NCBI GenBank assembly: GCA_902572225.1
Contig: CACGFJ010000003.1
Coordinates: forward strand, 1 to 64,000
Reading direction: 5' to 3'
From: an uncultured Pelagibacteraceae bacterium
GTDB taxonomy: Bacteria > Pseudomonadota > Alphaproteobacteria > Pelagibacterales > Pelagibacteraceae
Length of the DNA: 64,000 bases
The first letter of the stretch is position 1, and every line of letters starts with the position of its first letter. The position numbers and the translations under genes were made by a program. Under the pieces are notes generated by a model. It saw only the letters and a list, made by a program, of their open reading frames with translations. It searched no databases and was not told where the DNA came from. Positions 1 through 9,118 of the stretch are shown here, in pieces.

Positions 1-2
1 GA

Positions 3-497
3 CCAAAAGAAACAACAAAAGTATTTTCAGAATTTCAGAAAAATAAAGATGCAAAAATTTATGATGCTGGTTGTGGTACTGGATTGGTTGGTGTTGAATT
101 AAAAAAACATGGTTTTAAAAATTTTCATGGGGCAGATCTTTCGAAAAAGTTATTAGAATTGGTACCGAATGATCTTTATGAAGAGCTTGAACAAGTAGAC
201 TTGAATAAACCCATTAATAAAAAAGATGACGAATATGACTCTGTTATGTGCGTTGGTACATTTACTTTTGGACATGTCAAGCCACCAGCTTTGGAGGAAT
301 TTATCAGGATTACAAAGAATGATGGATTTATCTGTTTTACTATAAATGAGGGAATACATGAAGAATATGGTTTTGATAAAAAAATTGAACAACTTAAACA
401 GCAAAATAAATGGAAAGAAATAAAATTTTTTAAGTCAGATTACATTGCAAGTAAAGATGTAAATGCTTGGTTAGGGTTATATCAAGTGATAAAGTAA
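3..497 (+). CDS. SAM-dependent methyltransferase, 5' end outside window
   Basis: The reading frame is open to the left edge, so the gene is truncated and its true start is not visible. The SAM-binding motif I, DAGCGTG, lies at about bases 63-83, followed by the acidic GADLS segment, which fits a class I (Rossmann-fold) small-molecule methyltransferase. Further on the sequence reads VMCVGTFTFGHV, the usual post-motif region. The target of methylation cannot be read from the sequence. It ends 3 bases before the Rieske oxygenase gene, so the two are probably co-transcribed. Confidence 0.8.
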   Translation, partial: PKETTKVFSEFQKNKDAKIYDAGCGTGLVGVELKKHGFKNFHGADLSKKLLELVPNDLYEELEQVDLNKPINKKDDEYDSVMCVGTFTFGHVKPPALEEFIRITKNDGFICFTINEGIHEEYGFDKKIEQLKQQNKWKEIKFFKSDYIASKDVNAWLGLYQVIK

Positions 498-500
498 GCC

Positions 501-1676
501 ATGTCAGAAATTTACAATATTATAGATAAACAAAAGTTAGATATTGTATCGAAACCAATTAGTGAAGCTCATGGTTTACCAAATGAATGTTACATCAGTA
601 AAGAATATACTTTAATTGAAAGAAAAAAATTATTTGAAGATAAGTGGATAGTAATAGGAGTAGGAAGTTCAATTCCAGATGCAGGCGATGTAAAACCAAT
701 TGATTTACTTGGAATACCTTTGCTTATTGTTAGAACAAAAAATAAAGAAATAAAAGTTTTCCATAATATTTGTAGTCATAGAGGAGTTAAATTAGTTAAA
801 GAAGCTGGCAAAATTAGAAATGTTATGAGGTGCTCATATCATTCATGGTCATATGACTTAGAGGGAAAATTAATTGCTACACCTCACATAGGAGGCATGA
901 ATATTCATCAAACACCTGAATTTGATAAATCAAAAAGTAATTTAAAAGAGATAAGATCATATATTTGGTTAGATCTAATTATGATTAATATTAACAACAA
1001 TGAAATTTCATTTGAGGATTACATTAGTCCTTTAAGTGAAAGATGGGAAAAATTTTGGCCTTTGAAAGATAGAGAATTAATTTATCATGCAAATGATTAT
1101 GGTTATTTTAAATTAGATGCAAAATGTAATTGGAAATTTGCAATTGAAAATTATTGTGAGAGCTATCATTTGCCTTGGGTACATCCAGGTTTAAATTCTT
1201 ATTCAAAATTAGAGGATCACTATCATATTCAAGGACTGCCAAATCGTTTCGCTGGACAAGGAACAGTTGTTTACAATCCAAGATTTGAAGGAAATGAAAA
1301 GTTTCCTTGTTTCCCTAACTGGCCGAAAGATAAAGAAAATATAGCTGAGTACGTAGCACTTTTTCCTAACGTAATGTTAGGAATTCACAAAGATCATTAT
1401 TATGCTTATTGGTTAGAGCTAATCAATCATGAGTTTACAATAGAACATATGGAAATTTATTATGTAGGAGATGAAGCAGCAAATTCAACAAAATATAAAT
1501 CCCTAAGACAAAAAAATCACAAACAATGGGAAGATATTCAAAAAGAAGATGTAGATATAATTCAAAGTATGCAAATAGGTAGAAACTCTCCAGCTTATAA
1601 TGGTGGTAATTTTTCTCCAAAGATGGACAATCCTACACATCATTTTCATAAGTGGGTTGCTGGTAATTTAATTTAA
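501..1676 (+). CDS. Rieske non-heme iron oxygenase, alpha subunit
   Basis: The 391-residue protein has the Rieske 2Fe-2S ligands C91-x-H93 and C111-x2-H114, and a catalytic domain with the mononuclear iron motif around N217, H223 and H228 (ENYCESYHLPWVH). This is the architecture of ring-hydroxylating dioxygenase alpha subunits and of the related N-demethylating monooxygenases such as GbcA or carnitine oxygenase. Such enzymes need a reductase, and none is adjacent. Neighbours are a methyltransferase, a small kinase and a nucleotidyltransferase, so a biosynthetic rather than aromatic-degrading role is possible. The substrate is unknown. Confidence 0.88.
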   Translation: MSEIYNIIDKQKLDIVSKPISEAHGLPNECYISKEYTLIERKKLFEDKWIVIGVGSSIPDAGDVKPIDLLGIPLLIVRTKNKEIKVFHNICSHRGVKLVKEAGKIRNVMRCSYHSWSYDLEGKLIATPHIGGMNIHQTPEFDKSKSNLKEIRSYIWLDLIMININNNEISFEDYISPLSERWEKFWPLKDRELIYHANDYGYFKLDAKCNWKFAIENYCESYHLPWVHPGLNSYSKLEDHYHIQGLPNRFAGQGTVVYNPRFEGNEKFPCFPNWPKDKENIAEYVALFPNVMLGIHKDHYYAYWLELINHEFTIEHMEIYYVGDEAANSTKYKSLRQKNHKQWEDIQKEDVDIIQSMQIGRNSPAYNGGNFSPKMDNPTHHFHKWVAGNLI

Positions 1677-1691
1677 AGTTAAAACCTAAAA

Positions 1692-2102
1692 ATGAAAATT
1701 ATATTAATTATGGGACTTCCAGGCGCAGGGAAAACTACATTAGCTGATAAACTTGCTCCCTTATTGAATGCAAAAAGATTAAATGCAGATGAAGTAAGAA
1801 AAGCTGCAAACGATTGGGATTTTTCAGAAGAGGGAAGAACAAGACAAGCAAAAAGAATGGCTGACTTTGCATTAAAATTAAAAAAAGAAGGAAATTATGT
1901 GATTGCGGATTTTATTTGCCCAACTCCAAAGGCAAGAAGTTTATTTCCTGCAGATTATGTAGTTTGGGTAGATACTATAAAAGAAGGTAGGTTTGATGAC
2001 ACTAATAAAATGTTTGTTAAACCAGAAAAATATGATTTTCATGTTACATCGCAAGATGCTAAGTCTTGGGCACCAAAGATTTTAAAGGAGATAAAAAAAT
2101 GA
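1692..2102 (+). CDS. small P-loop kinase, adenylylsulfate-kinase-like
   Basis: The 136-residue protein starts with a Walker A motif GLPGAGKTT at residues 8-16 and continues with an LNADEVR segment like that of APS kinases (CysC family). It is shorter than typical CysC (about 200 residues). No ATP sulfurylase is nearby, so true adenylylsulfate phosphorylation is not assured; phosphorylation of a small alcohol is an alternative. The stop overlaps the next start (ATGA), which couples it to the nucleotidyltransferase downstream. Confidence 0.75.
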   Translation: MKIILIMGLPGAGKTTLADKLAPLLNAKRLNADEVRKAANDWDFSEEGRTRQAKRMADFALKLKKEGNYVIADFICPTPKARSLFPADYVVWVDTIKEGRFDDTNKMFVKPEKYDFHVTSQDAKSWAPKILKEIKK

Positions 2103-2473
2103 CGTATCAATGGGACAATAAAAAACCAACTGCTCAAATGTTAGGAAGATGGCAACCGTTTCATGATGGTCACTATACTCTATTTAAGGAAATTATAAAA
2201 AAAACAGGACAAGTATGTATTCAAATTAGAGATGTACAAGGTGTTGATGATAATCCATTTGATTTTGAAACAGTTAAGAAAAATATTGAAGAAAAACTTA
2301 ATCCAGAGTTTGAGGGCAGGTTCAAAATTATGCTTGTCCCTAATATTACAAATATTTGTTATGGAAGAGGTGTTGGATATAAAATTGAAGAAATAGTTTT
2401 GTCTGAAGAAATCCAAAAAATTTCAGCAACTAAAATTAGAGCCAAGATGAGAGAAGAAGGTAAATTAAAATAA
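2099..2473 (+). CDS. nucleotidyltransferase (cytidylyltransferase-like)
   Basis: The 124-residue protein carries GRWQPFHDGH at residues 16-25, a form of the HxGH nucleotide-binding motif, and a C-terminal ISATKIR segment matching the ISSTxIR motif of the NMNAT/cytidylyltransferase superfamily. I chose the ATG at 2099 because AAGGAG at 2085-2090 sits at ribosome-binding distance and the start overlaps the upstream stop; an upstream in-frame start at 2066 would run deep into the kinase gene. Kinase plus nucleotidyltransferase would phosphorylate and then nucleotide-activate a small molecule. The base and the substrate are unknown. Confidence 0.8.
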   Translation: MTYQWDNKKPTAQMLGRWQPFHDGHYTLFKEIIKKTGQVCIQIRDVQGVDDNPFDFETVKKNIEEKLNPEFEGRFKIMLVPNITNICYGRGVGYKIEEIVLSEEIQKISATKIRAKMREEGKLK

Positions 2474-3247
2474 GTGACTGTAAAAATAAATAAAGTATCA
2501 CCGGGTGTTAAAAGAGTTTTAATTAATGATCCAAAAACTTATAATTCCTTATCATACAATACTCTTTCGTATTTATTAAAAGCATTCAAAAAATTAGATA
2601 ATGATAAAGAAACTAGAGTTATTATTTTAGAGGGAGCTGGCAAAGGATTTAGTGCTGGTCATAATTTAAAAGAGGTAAGAGGTATAAAAAATAGATCTAA
2701 TCATCTAAAACTGTTTAAGCTTTGTTCAAAACTTATGATGCAAATTGTAGAAGGAAACAAACCAGTAATAGCAAAAGTTCATGGTGCCGCTTATGCAGCT
2801 GGATGTCAATTAGCAGCAAGTTGCGATCTTGCATACAGCACAAACTCGGCAACATTCGCTACACCTGGAGTAAAAATTGGATTATTTTGTAGTACACCAA
2901 TGGTAGCTGTCAGCCGAAAAATTAGCAGAAAAAGAATGATGGAAATGCTCCTAACTGGAGATCCGATTACTGCAAAATATGCAAAGGAAATAGGTTTGAT
3001 AAATGATCATTACAGCCCAAAAACTTTGAATAAAAAAGTTTTAGATATTGCAAAAAAAATATCTTCAAAATCAAATTTAACTATCAAAATAGGTAAAAAA
3101 GGTTTTTATAAACAATTAGAAATGCCATTAGGTAAAGCTTACGATTATACAAGTAAGATGATGACACTAAATATGTCATCTTATGATGCTAAAGAAGGTA
3201 TTAGTGCATTTATTGAAAAAAGAAATCCAAGTTGGAAAAACAAATAA
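2474..3247 (+). CDS. enoyl-CoA hydratase/isomerase family protein
   Basis: The 257-residue crotonase-fold protein has the oxyanion-hole segments GKGFSAGHNLKEV and VHGAAYAAGCQLAASCD, and the ATFATPGVKIGLFCSTP region typical of ECHDC3-like hydratases. The start is GTG, immediately after the preceding stop. The usual paired catalytic glutamates of enoyl-CoA hydratases are not obvious: the second position reads GLFCSTP. It may therefore be a variant with a different CoA substrate. It closes the first operon; a 60-base gap follows. Confidence 0.85.
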   Translation: MTVKINKVSPGVKRVLINDPKTYNSLSYNTLSYLLKAFKKLDNDKETRVIILEGAGKGFSAGHNLKEVRGIKNRSNHLKLFKLCSKLMMQIVEGNKPVIAKVHGAAYAAGCQLAASCDLAYSTNSATFATPGVKIGLFCSTPMVAVSRKISRKRMMEMLLTGDPITAKYAKEIGLINDHYSPKTLNKKVLDIAKKISSKSNLTIKIGKKGFYKQLEMPLGKAYDYTSKMMTLNMSSYDAKEGISAFIEKRNPSWKNK

Positions 3248-3307
3248 CCATTAAGTTGAAGTCACTTAAAAAAAAGATTAAGTTGTAATCAAAGGAGAAA
3301 ATCAATC

Positions 3308-4660
3308 ATGGATGGATGCTGTGGCCCTGGATATGCTAGTCCTGCAGAAGCAATAAAAGCACCAAAAGAAAAGCTTTTATACACAATAGCTATTTACACA
3401 GGGACGGGAATTCAAAAACCAGACTATTTAGCAACTGTCGATGTTGATCCGCAAAGCCCTACATATTCTAAAGTAATTCATAGACTTGAAATGCCAGGTA
3501 TTGGAGATGAATTGCATCACATGGGATGGAATGCATGTTCGTCTTGTCATGGCGACTCAAATATGAGTAGAAAATATTTATTAGTTCCAGGCGTTAGATC
3601 AAATAACATCTATGTCGTTGATACTGCATCTGATCCTAGAGCTCCAAAAATACATAAAGTAGTCGATGGATCTGAAATTAAGAAAAAAACTAATTTATCA
3701 GGACCGCACACAGTTCATTGCCTAGGTTCTGAAATTATAATTTCTTTTCTTGGAGACGCTCGAGGAGAAGCGCCAGGAGGGTATTTACATTTAAATAAAA
3801 ATTTTGAAATTGTCGGTAGGTGGGAAAATTCAATGGGAGACATACCTTTTAGTTATGACTTCTGGTACCAGCCAAGACATAATGTGATGGTTAGTTCTGA
3901 ATGGGCTGCTCCAAATACTTTCATGCCTGGATTTGATTTAGAGGAAGTTGGTCATTTAAAATATGGTAGACGACTTCATGTTTGGGATTTTAAAAAAAAA
4001 GAGCCAGTTCAAACAATGTATTTAGGTGAAGATGGTTTAATACCATTAGAAGTTAAATTTATGCATAATCCTGATAGTAGTCATGGATTTTGTGGTGCTG
4101 CACTAAGTGCAAATGTAATTCATTTTTGGAAATCAAAAGAAGGAAAATGGGAATGGGAAAAAATAATTGATGTTGAAAATGAACCACATCCTGATTGGCC
4201 AATCCCTGTACCCGGAGTTATGTCAGCGATATTAGTTTCAATGGATGATAAATATCTCTATATAAATAATTGGCTTCATGGAGATATGAGACAATACGAT
4301 ATTTCAGATCCACACAAACCAAAATTAACAGGTCAAGTTTGGATGGGTGGATTGTTAGGAAAGGCTCCAGAAGTAAATGGTGTTAAAATAGCTGGCGGAC
4401 CTCAAATGTATCAATTATCTTTAGATGGCAAAAGGATGTATGTAACAACATCATTATTTTCTACTTGGGATAATCAATTTTATCCTGAAATAAGAAAGCA
4501 GGGTGGAGCAATGATTATGATTGATTGTGATGTTGAAAATGGAGGAATGAAAATTAATACAGATTTTATTGTTGATTTTGGTAAAGAACCAAATGGACCT
4601 AGTAGATGCCACGAAAGTAGATATCCTGGTGGAGATTGTACAAGCGATATCTGGCTATGA
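3308..4660 (+). CDS. mtoX: methanethiol oxidase, selenium-binding protein (SBP56) family
   Basis: The 450-residue protein follows the SELENBP1/SBP56 family end to end. It has the N-terminal CCGPGYASPAEA, DYLATVDVDPQSP, DELHHMGWNACSSCHGD with C77 and C80 (the CSSC pair), YDFWYQPRHNVM, NWLHGDMRQYDISDP, and the C-terminal YPGGDCTSDIW. Characterised bacterial members are copper-dependent methanethiol oxidases giving formaldehyde, H2S and H2O2. SAR11 cells release methanethiol during DMSP breakdown, so this fits. A good ribosome-binding site (AAAGGAG) precedes the ATG. Its stop overlaps the ferredoxin start. I see no signal peptide, whereas some bacterial homologues are periplasmic. Confidence 0.9.
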   Translation: MDGCCGPGYASPAEAIKAPKEKLLYTIAIYTGTGIQKPDYLATVDVDPQSPTYSKVIHRLEMPGIGDELHHMGWNACSSCHGDSNMSRKYLLVPGVRSNNIYVVDTASDPRAPKIHKVVDGSEIKKKTNLSGPHTVHCLGSEIIISFLGDARGEAPGGYLHLNKNFEIVGRWENSMGDIPFSYDFWYQPRHNVMVSSEWAAPNTFMPGFDLEEVGHLKYGRRLHVWDFKKKEPVQTMYLGEDGLIPLEVKFMHNPDSSHGFCGAALSANVIHFWKSKEGKWEWEKIIDVENEPHPDWPIPVPGVMSAILVSMDDKYLYINNWLHGDMRQYDISDPHKPKLTGQVWMGGLLGKAPEVNGVKIAGGPQMYQLSLDGKRMYVTTSLFSTWDNQFYPEIRKQGGAMIMIDCDVENGGMKINTDFIVDFGKEPNGPSRCHESRYPGGDCTSDIWL

Positions 4661-5022
4661 CAAAGATTACAATCTCAAACAGAAATAATAGTGCATTTGA
4701 AGTAAGTGGAAAAAAACCTTTATTAAATGAATTAAGAGATCAAGGTGTCGATCTTCCATACGGATGTCAGTATGGAGGATGTATTACATGTGCAGCTAAA
4801 CTAATTAATGGAGAAGTGGATCAACGTTCTCAAGTTGCTTTAAATAACAGACAAATAAATGATGGATATATTATTTTATGTGTTGCTAAAGCAAAAACAG
4901 ATTGCACAATTGAGATAGGAGTTGAAAGTCATGATAAATTATACCGAAATCCTTTTCTTGATCCTTTAGAGCCACACGAATTAAAAGCAGATATTGCAAG
5001 TAAAAAGGATGAAAAAAAATAA
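4657..5022 (+). CDS. 2Fe-2S ferredoxin, plant type
   Basis: The 121-residue protein has the plant-type ferredoxin cysteine pattern C37-x4-C42-x2-C45 and C75 (YGCQYGGCITC and ILCVAKA). A charged, lysine-rich tail of about 40 residues follows the fold. I take the ATG at 4657 as start because it overlaps the preceding stop as ATGA. The gene sits directly after the methanethiol oxidase and may carry electrons to or from that enzyme or the upstream Rieske oxygenase; this is inferred from position only. Confidence 0.88.
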   Translation: MTKITISNRNNSAFEVSGKKPLLNELRDQGVDLPYGCQYGGCITCAAKLINGEVDQRSQVALNNRQINDGYIILCVAKAKTDCTIEIGVESHDKLYRNPFLDPLEPHELKADIASKKDEKK

Positions 5023-5024
5023 AA

Positions 5025-5474
5025 ATGAACCATAACGAACCTTATAGCGCTGAATATTTAAAAGATATTTTAAGCTCAGTTAAGACAATTGCTATGGTTG
5101 GTGCTAGCCCAGACAAAACTAAATTTAGTTATGGTGTATTAAGAGTTTTGCACGAAACTGGCTATGATATGATACCTGTAAACCCTAAACCAGGTATAAA
5201 GGAAATTAGAAATTTAAAAGTTTATCCAAATTTATCGGCTATCGATAGACCCGTTGATATGGTCGAAGTTTTTAGAAGATCTGAGGATCTTTATGGAATT
5301 GCTGAAGAGGCAATATCAATTGGAGCAAAAGTTTTATGGGGACAAATCGGTGTAATTAATCATGATGCAGCAAAAATTGCTGAAGATGCAGGTTTAAAGG
5401 TAGTTATGAATAGATGCCCAAAAATTGAACTCTTCAGACCATTTTGGAAACCTCGACTAGATCTTAAAATTTAA
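5025..5474 (+). CDS. CoA-binding domain protein, first of a tandem pair
   Basis: The 149-residue protein is a single CoA-binding (Rossmann) domain of the YccU type. AMVGASPDKTKFSYG is the glycine-rich CoA loop, followed by PVNPK and the VDMVEVFR, VLWGQIGV and MNRCPKIE segments. The family resembles the CoA-binding part of succinyl-CoA synthetase alpha, but function is unknown. It starts 2 bases after the ferredoxin and has a paralogue immediately downstream. Confidence 0.85.
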   Translation: MNHNEPYSAEYLKDILSSVKTIAMVGASPDKTKFSYGVLRVLHETGYDMIPVNPKPGIKEIRNLKVYPNLSAIDRPVDMVEVFRRSEDLYGIAEEAISIGAKVLWGQIGVINHDAAKIAEDAGLKVVMNRCPKIELFRPFWKPRLDLKI

Positions 5475-5482
5475 ATTAAATT

Positions 5483-5908
5483 ATGGATACAACACTCGTA
5501 GATGAAAAGATAAAAGAACTTTATTTAAGTTATCGGACAATTGCGATTGTTGGAGCAAGCCCAGACTCAAAAAAAACTTCCAATATAATAATGAAATATT
5601 TAAGAAATACAGGTTATAAAGTTTTTCCTGTTAATCCAGTAACAGATAATAAAATTATACATGGTGAGCCAGTTTATAAAAAATTAACGGATATAAAAGA
5701 TCATGTAGGAATTGTTAATGTTTTTAGACCCAGTGAAGAGGCTGAGGAAATTGCAAAACAAACAATTGAAATTGGTGCAAATGTATTATGGTTGCAATTA
5801 GGAATTCACAATGAAAATGCAGCAAAATTAGTCTCTCAAAATAAAATATATTATATATCTAATAAATGTATTAAAAACGAATACGATAGATTATTCAAAA
5901 CTATATAA
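5483..5908 (+). CDS. CoA-binding domain protein, second of a tandem pair
   Basis: The 141-residue paralogue of the preceding protein shares the IVGASPDSKKTS loop, PVNPVTDN, VGIVNVFRPSEEAEEIA, VLWLQLGI and SNKCIKNEY in the same order. It lacks the first protein's C-terminal extension. A tandem duplication with later divergence is the simplest reading; a heteromeric CoA-binding complex is possible. It ends the methanethiol-oxidase operon. Confidence 0.83.
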   Translation: MDTTLVDEKIKELYLSYRTIAIVGASPDSKKTSNIIMKYLRNTGYKVFPVNPVTDNKIIHGEPVYKKLTDIKDHVGIVNVFRPSEEAEEIAKQTIEIGANVLWLQLGIHNENAAKLVSQNKIYYISNKCIKNEYDRLFKTI

Positions 5909-5974
5909 TATCAAATTATTAAGTGTGATATTAAGACCTTTTATTTCATTTTAAATTTAAGATAAATTTTAAAT

Positions 5975-6436
5975 ATGAAATTTAAAATTTTATTTATTTT
6001 AATTACATTTTTTTATTTTAATTCTTCATTTGCTGATGTTTTAAAACCAAGTGTGAATATAGATCCGAAACAAGTTGTTTTAATTCAATTAAAGGCGTTA
6101 ATGAAAAATGACAGTCCATATAAAGATAGAGGGATTGAGCAAACATGGGAATTTGCACATCCAAATAATCAAAGGATGACAGGTCCATTAGATAGATTTA
6201 AAAGAATGTTAAAAGGGGCTTCATACTCGATGCTGATTGATCACAAAGAAAATACAGTAACTGAAATTTACAAATCAAGTACCATGGCAACTTATGAAGT
6301 TGTTGTCTTGGATAAAGATAAACAATATTTTAAATTTAAATGGAAAGTTGAAAAGAATAGTAAGGAAGGCAATCTTTTAGATTGCTGGCTAACAACTGCA
6401 GTTTCACAACCAATACCAATGGGATCATCAATATAA
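5975..6436 (+). CDS. secreted DUF4864-like protein
   Basis: The 153-residue protein begins with a hydrophobic signal sequence ending near SSFADV, so it is probably exported. The body (LKNDSPYKDRGIEQTWEFAHP, TGPLDRFKRMLKG, MLIDHK) resembles the DUF4864 family as I remember it; I cannot confirm this here. No catalytic motif is visible. It is followed with a one-base TAATG overlap by a small membrane protein. Confidence 0.7.
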   Translation: MKFKILFILITFFYFNSSFADVLKPSVNIDPKQVVLIQLKALMKNDSPYKDRGIEQTWEFAHPNNQRMTGPLDRFKRMLKGASYSMLIDHKENTVTEIYKSSTMATYEVVVLDKDKQYFKFKWKVEKNSKEGNLLDCWLTTAVSQPIPMGSSI

Positions 6437-6639
6437 TGAAAAAGCCTCCAATGTATATTAGATACGCAATTCTAATGTTTATTTTATGCTTTCCAACAAT
6501 TTCATCCACTCAACTTGGATGGTATTTTTGGGGAAGTGAAGTTGGGATTAATATTGGCATGGTAGTAGGTACAATTTCCGTTATAGTTGCCGCTTATTTA
6601 ATGTTCAGAATGGGCTGGCGTGACGCAGATGATGAATAA
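6436..6639 (+). CDS. small membrane protein, two predicted helices
   Basis: The 67-residue product has two hydrophobic segments (about residues 9-28 and 37-58) and an acidic tail, GWRDADDE. I place the start at the ATG at 6436, which overlaps the preceding stop, because the longer frame would lie inside the upstream gene. Family not recognised. It lies 46 bases upstream of the dimethylglycine-dehydrogenase-like gene, so it may belong to either unit. Confidence 0.65.
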   Translation: MKKPPMYIRYAILMFILCFPTISSTQLGWYFWGSEVGINIGMVVGTISVIVAAYLMFRMGWRDADDE

Positions 6640-6685
6640 TATAATTTTGTTTCGTTAGTAATTAAAATTTAGTAGGAATCTGATA

Positions 6686-9118
6686 ATGAAATCCAAAGCA
6701 AAAGTAGTTGTAGTTGGTGGTGGAGTAGTAGGGGTTAGCGCACTCTATCACTTAGCAAAAAAAGGTTGGTCAGATGTTGTTTTAATTGAGAGAAAAGAAC
6801 TAACATCAGGCTCAACTTGGCATGCAGCTGGCTTATTACCACTATTTAATATGAGTTATTCTGTGGGACAACTTCATAAGTATGCTGTCAATTTGTATAA
6901 AACTTTAGAAGAAGAGACAGGCAAGAATGTAGGTTTCAGCGTTGTATCTAATATTAGATTAGCAAGCACTAAAGATAGAATGGATGAATACTTTCAATAC
7001 GCTGGTGTTGCTCAAACAATAGGTGTTGATGTAAAATTTTTAACTCCAGATCAAGTTAAGGAAATATGGCCATTATGTAATACATCAGATTTAGTTGGTG
7101 CAATACAACACCCTGAAGATGGATATATTCAACCAGCAGATTTAACCCAAGCACTTGCAACAGGTGCAAGAAATAGAGGAGCAGAAATTTATAGAAATAC
7201 AAATGTTGTTGGAATGAAACAAACTTATGATGGTTGGGTTGTTGAAACAGATAAAGGGTCCATAGAATGTGAACATATTATTTCTTGTTCAGGAAATTTT
7301 GCAAGACAAACTGGAAAGATGGTTGGATTAGATATTCCAGTTATTCCAGTAGAACATCAATACATTGTTACTGAACCCCATCCAGATATTCAAAAAAGAA
7401 AAAAAGATGGATTACCAGAGATGGGAGTTTTAAGGGATAGTGATAGCAGATGGTATATGAGAGAAGAAGCAGGTGGATTAATTTTAGGACCATATGAAGA
7501 TGGTGCACCAGCTTGTTATGTAGATGGACCATCAAAAGATTCTGAATATGAATTATTTCAGGAAGATTTGGATAGATTGGCTCCACACATTGAAGGTGCA
7601 ATACATAGAGTCCCTGCGTTTGGAGAAGTGGGAGTTAAGAAAGTTTATAACGGTGCAATTTGTTATACACCTGATGGTAACCCAATTGTTGGTCCTGCTT
7701 GGGGATTGAAAAATTTTTGGATAAATGAAGGTCATAGCTTTGGTATCACCGCAGCAGGTGGAGCAGGATGGCAACTTGCTGAATGGATCGTAGATGGTGA
7801 ACCCACAATAGATATGCTTGGTGTTGAACCAAGAAGGTATGGAGATTATTGCTCTAAATCATATTTAAAAGCTAAAAATGAAGAAGCTTACAGTCACGTT
7901 TTCATAACTCACTTTCCTGATGAAGAAAGACCAGCAGCAAGACCATTAAGAACAGCGCCATGTTATGACAGAATGAAAAATTTAGGAGCAGTGTTTGGTC
8001 AAAAATTTGGATGGGAACGACCTAACTTTTTTGCAACTGATGGAATGGAGCAAAAAGATGATTGGTCATTTAGAAGATCAAAATGGTTCAATGCGATGGA
8101 AAAAGAATGCAAAAACGTAAAAGAAAATGTAGGTCTTTTGGATATGACTGCATTCGCAAAATGTAGAATTAAAGGACCTGGTGCTGAGGAATTTTTAGAT
8201 AATTTAGTTGCAAACAAATTACCAAAAAAAGTTGGAAGAATTAATTTATGTCACGCTTTAAATACTAAAGGCGGAGTTCATTCTGAATTTACTATTATGA
8301 GAGAGTCACATGATAGCTTTTATTTAGTATCAGCAGGAGCTTTTCAAAGATTAGATCATGATTGGATTTTAAAATGGATGCCTTCAGATGGTTCAGTACA
8401 GTTTGAAAATTTAACTAATAGTAATGGAGTTTTGGTTGTTTCAGGTCCAAAAGCAAGAGAGTTAATGCAAAGAGTTTCAAAAGATGATTTTTCAAATGAA
8501 AACTTTAAATGGCTAAGTGCAAAAATGGTTGATGTAGGGTATGCACCAGTAAATGCTATGAGAGTTAATTTTGTTGGTGAATTAGGATGGGAACTTCATC
8601 ATCCAATTGAATATCAAAATCACATTTTTGATAAACTTATGGAAGCAGGACAAGATCTTGGATTAAAACCTTATGGTATTAGAGCTATGAATAGTTTGAG
8701 AGTAGAAAAATCATATAAATTAGTTGGAACAGAATTATCAATAGAATACTCACCTTATGAAAGTGGTCTTGATAGATTTATACACCCTAATAAAGGAAGT
8801 TTTATTGGACTTGAAGCATTGAACAAGTGGAGAGAAAAAGGTTTTGATAACAAACTTGTTACCTTAGAAGTTCACAATCCAAAAGATGCAGATGTTTTGG
8901 GCAATAACCCAATTTATGAAAATGGAAGTGTAATAGGAAGAGCAACAGGTGGAGATTTTGGTTTTAGAATTGGAAAATCTTTAGCATTAGGAATGGTTAA
9001 ACCAGAATTAGCAAATGTTGGACAAAAACTTAAAATTGAAATATTAGGTGAGAAATATGATGCAACAATTTTAGATGAAAGTCCTTACGATCCAGAAAAC
9101 AATTTATTAAGAGCTTAA
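6686..9118 (+). CDS. dimethylglycine/sarcosine dehydrogenase-like FAD and folate enzyme
   Basis: The 810-residue protein has an N-terminal DAO-type FAD domain ([13 protein letters not shown]) with STWHAAGL, where H46 matches the histidine that binds FAD covalently in dimethylglycine and sarcosine dehydrogenases. A GcvT-type folate-binding half begins near residue 430 and ends with a GcvT C-terminal barrel. Such enzymes demethylate dimethylglycine or sarcosine and pass the C1 unit to tetrahydrofolate and electrons to ETF. The three ETF genes follow directly, the first overlapping by one base. Dimethylglycine versus sarcosine cannot be settled from sequence alone. A paralogue lies at 20623. Confidence 0.9.
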   Translation: MKSKAKVVVVGGGVVGVSALYHLAKKGWSDVVLIERKELTSGSTWHAAGLLPLFNMSYSVGQLHKYAVNLYKTLEEETGKNVGFSVVSNIRLASTKDRMDEYFQYAGVAQTIGVDVKFLTPDQVKEIWPLCNTSDLVGAIQHPEDGYIQPADLTQALATGARNRGAEIYRNTNVVGMKQTYDGWVVETDKGSIECEHIISCSGNFARQTGKMVGLDIPVIPVEHQYIVTEPHPDIQKRKKDGLPEMGVLRDSDSRWYMREEAGGLILGPYEDGAPACYVDGPSKDSEYELFQEDLDRLAPHIEGAIHRVPAFGEVGVKKVYNGAICYTPDGNPIVGPAWGLKNFWINEGHSFGITAAGGAGWQLAEWIVDGEPTIDMLGVEPRRYGDYCSKSYLKAKNEEAYSHVFITHFPDEERPAARPLRTAPCYDRMKNLGAVFGQKFGWERPNFFATDGMEQKDDWSFRRSKWFNAMEKECKNVKENVGLLDMTAFAKCRIKGPGAEEFLDNLVANKLPKKVGRINLCHALNTKGGVHSEFTIMRESHDSFYLVSAGAFQRLDHDWILKWMPSDGSVQFENLTNSNGVLVVSGPKARELMQRVSKDDFSNENFKWLSAKMVDVGYAPVNAMRVNFVGELGWELHHPIEYQNHIFDKLMEAGQDLGLKPYGIRAMNSLRVEKSYKLVGTELSIEYSPYESGLDRFIHPNKGSFIGLEALNKWREKGFDNKLVTLEVHNPKDADVLGNNPIYENGSVIGRATGGDFGFRIGKSLALGMVKPELANVGQKLKIEILGEKYDATILDESPYDPENNLLRA

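Noticed and set aside
2066-2098. Longer start for the nucleotidyltransferase
   Set aside because: It would overlap the kinase gene by 37 bases; the ATG at 2099 has AAGGAG at the right distance and a standard ATGA overlap.
3248-3307. Terminator from TTAAGT/ACTTAA after the enoyl-CoA hydratase gene
   Set aside because: The stem has only six A-T-rich pairs with no T run, so it would be too weak.
7368-8217. Several frames on both strands within the first dimethylglycine-dehydrogenase gene
   Set aside because: They have no recognisable motifs and lie wholly inside a well-supported coding sequence.
6686-9118. dmdA (DMSP demethylase) from the GcvT-like C-terminal half
   Set aside because: The GcvT-like domain is fused to a FAD oxidase domain with the covalent-FAD histidine; DmdA is a stand-alone protein of about 370 residues.
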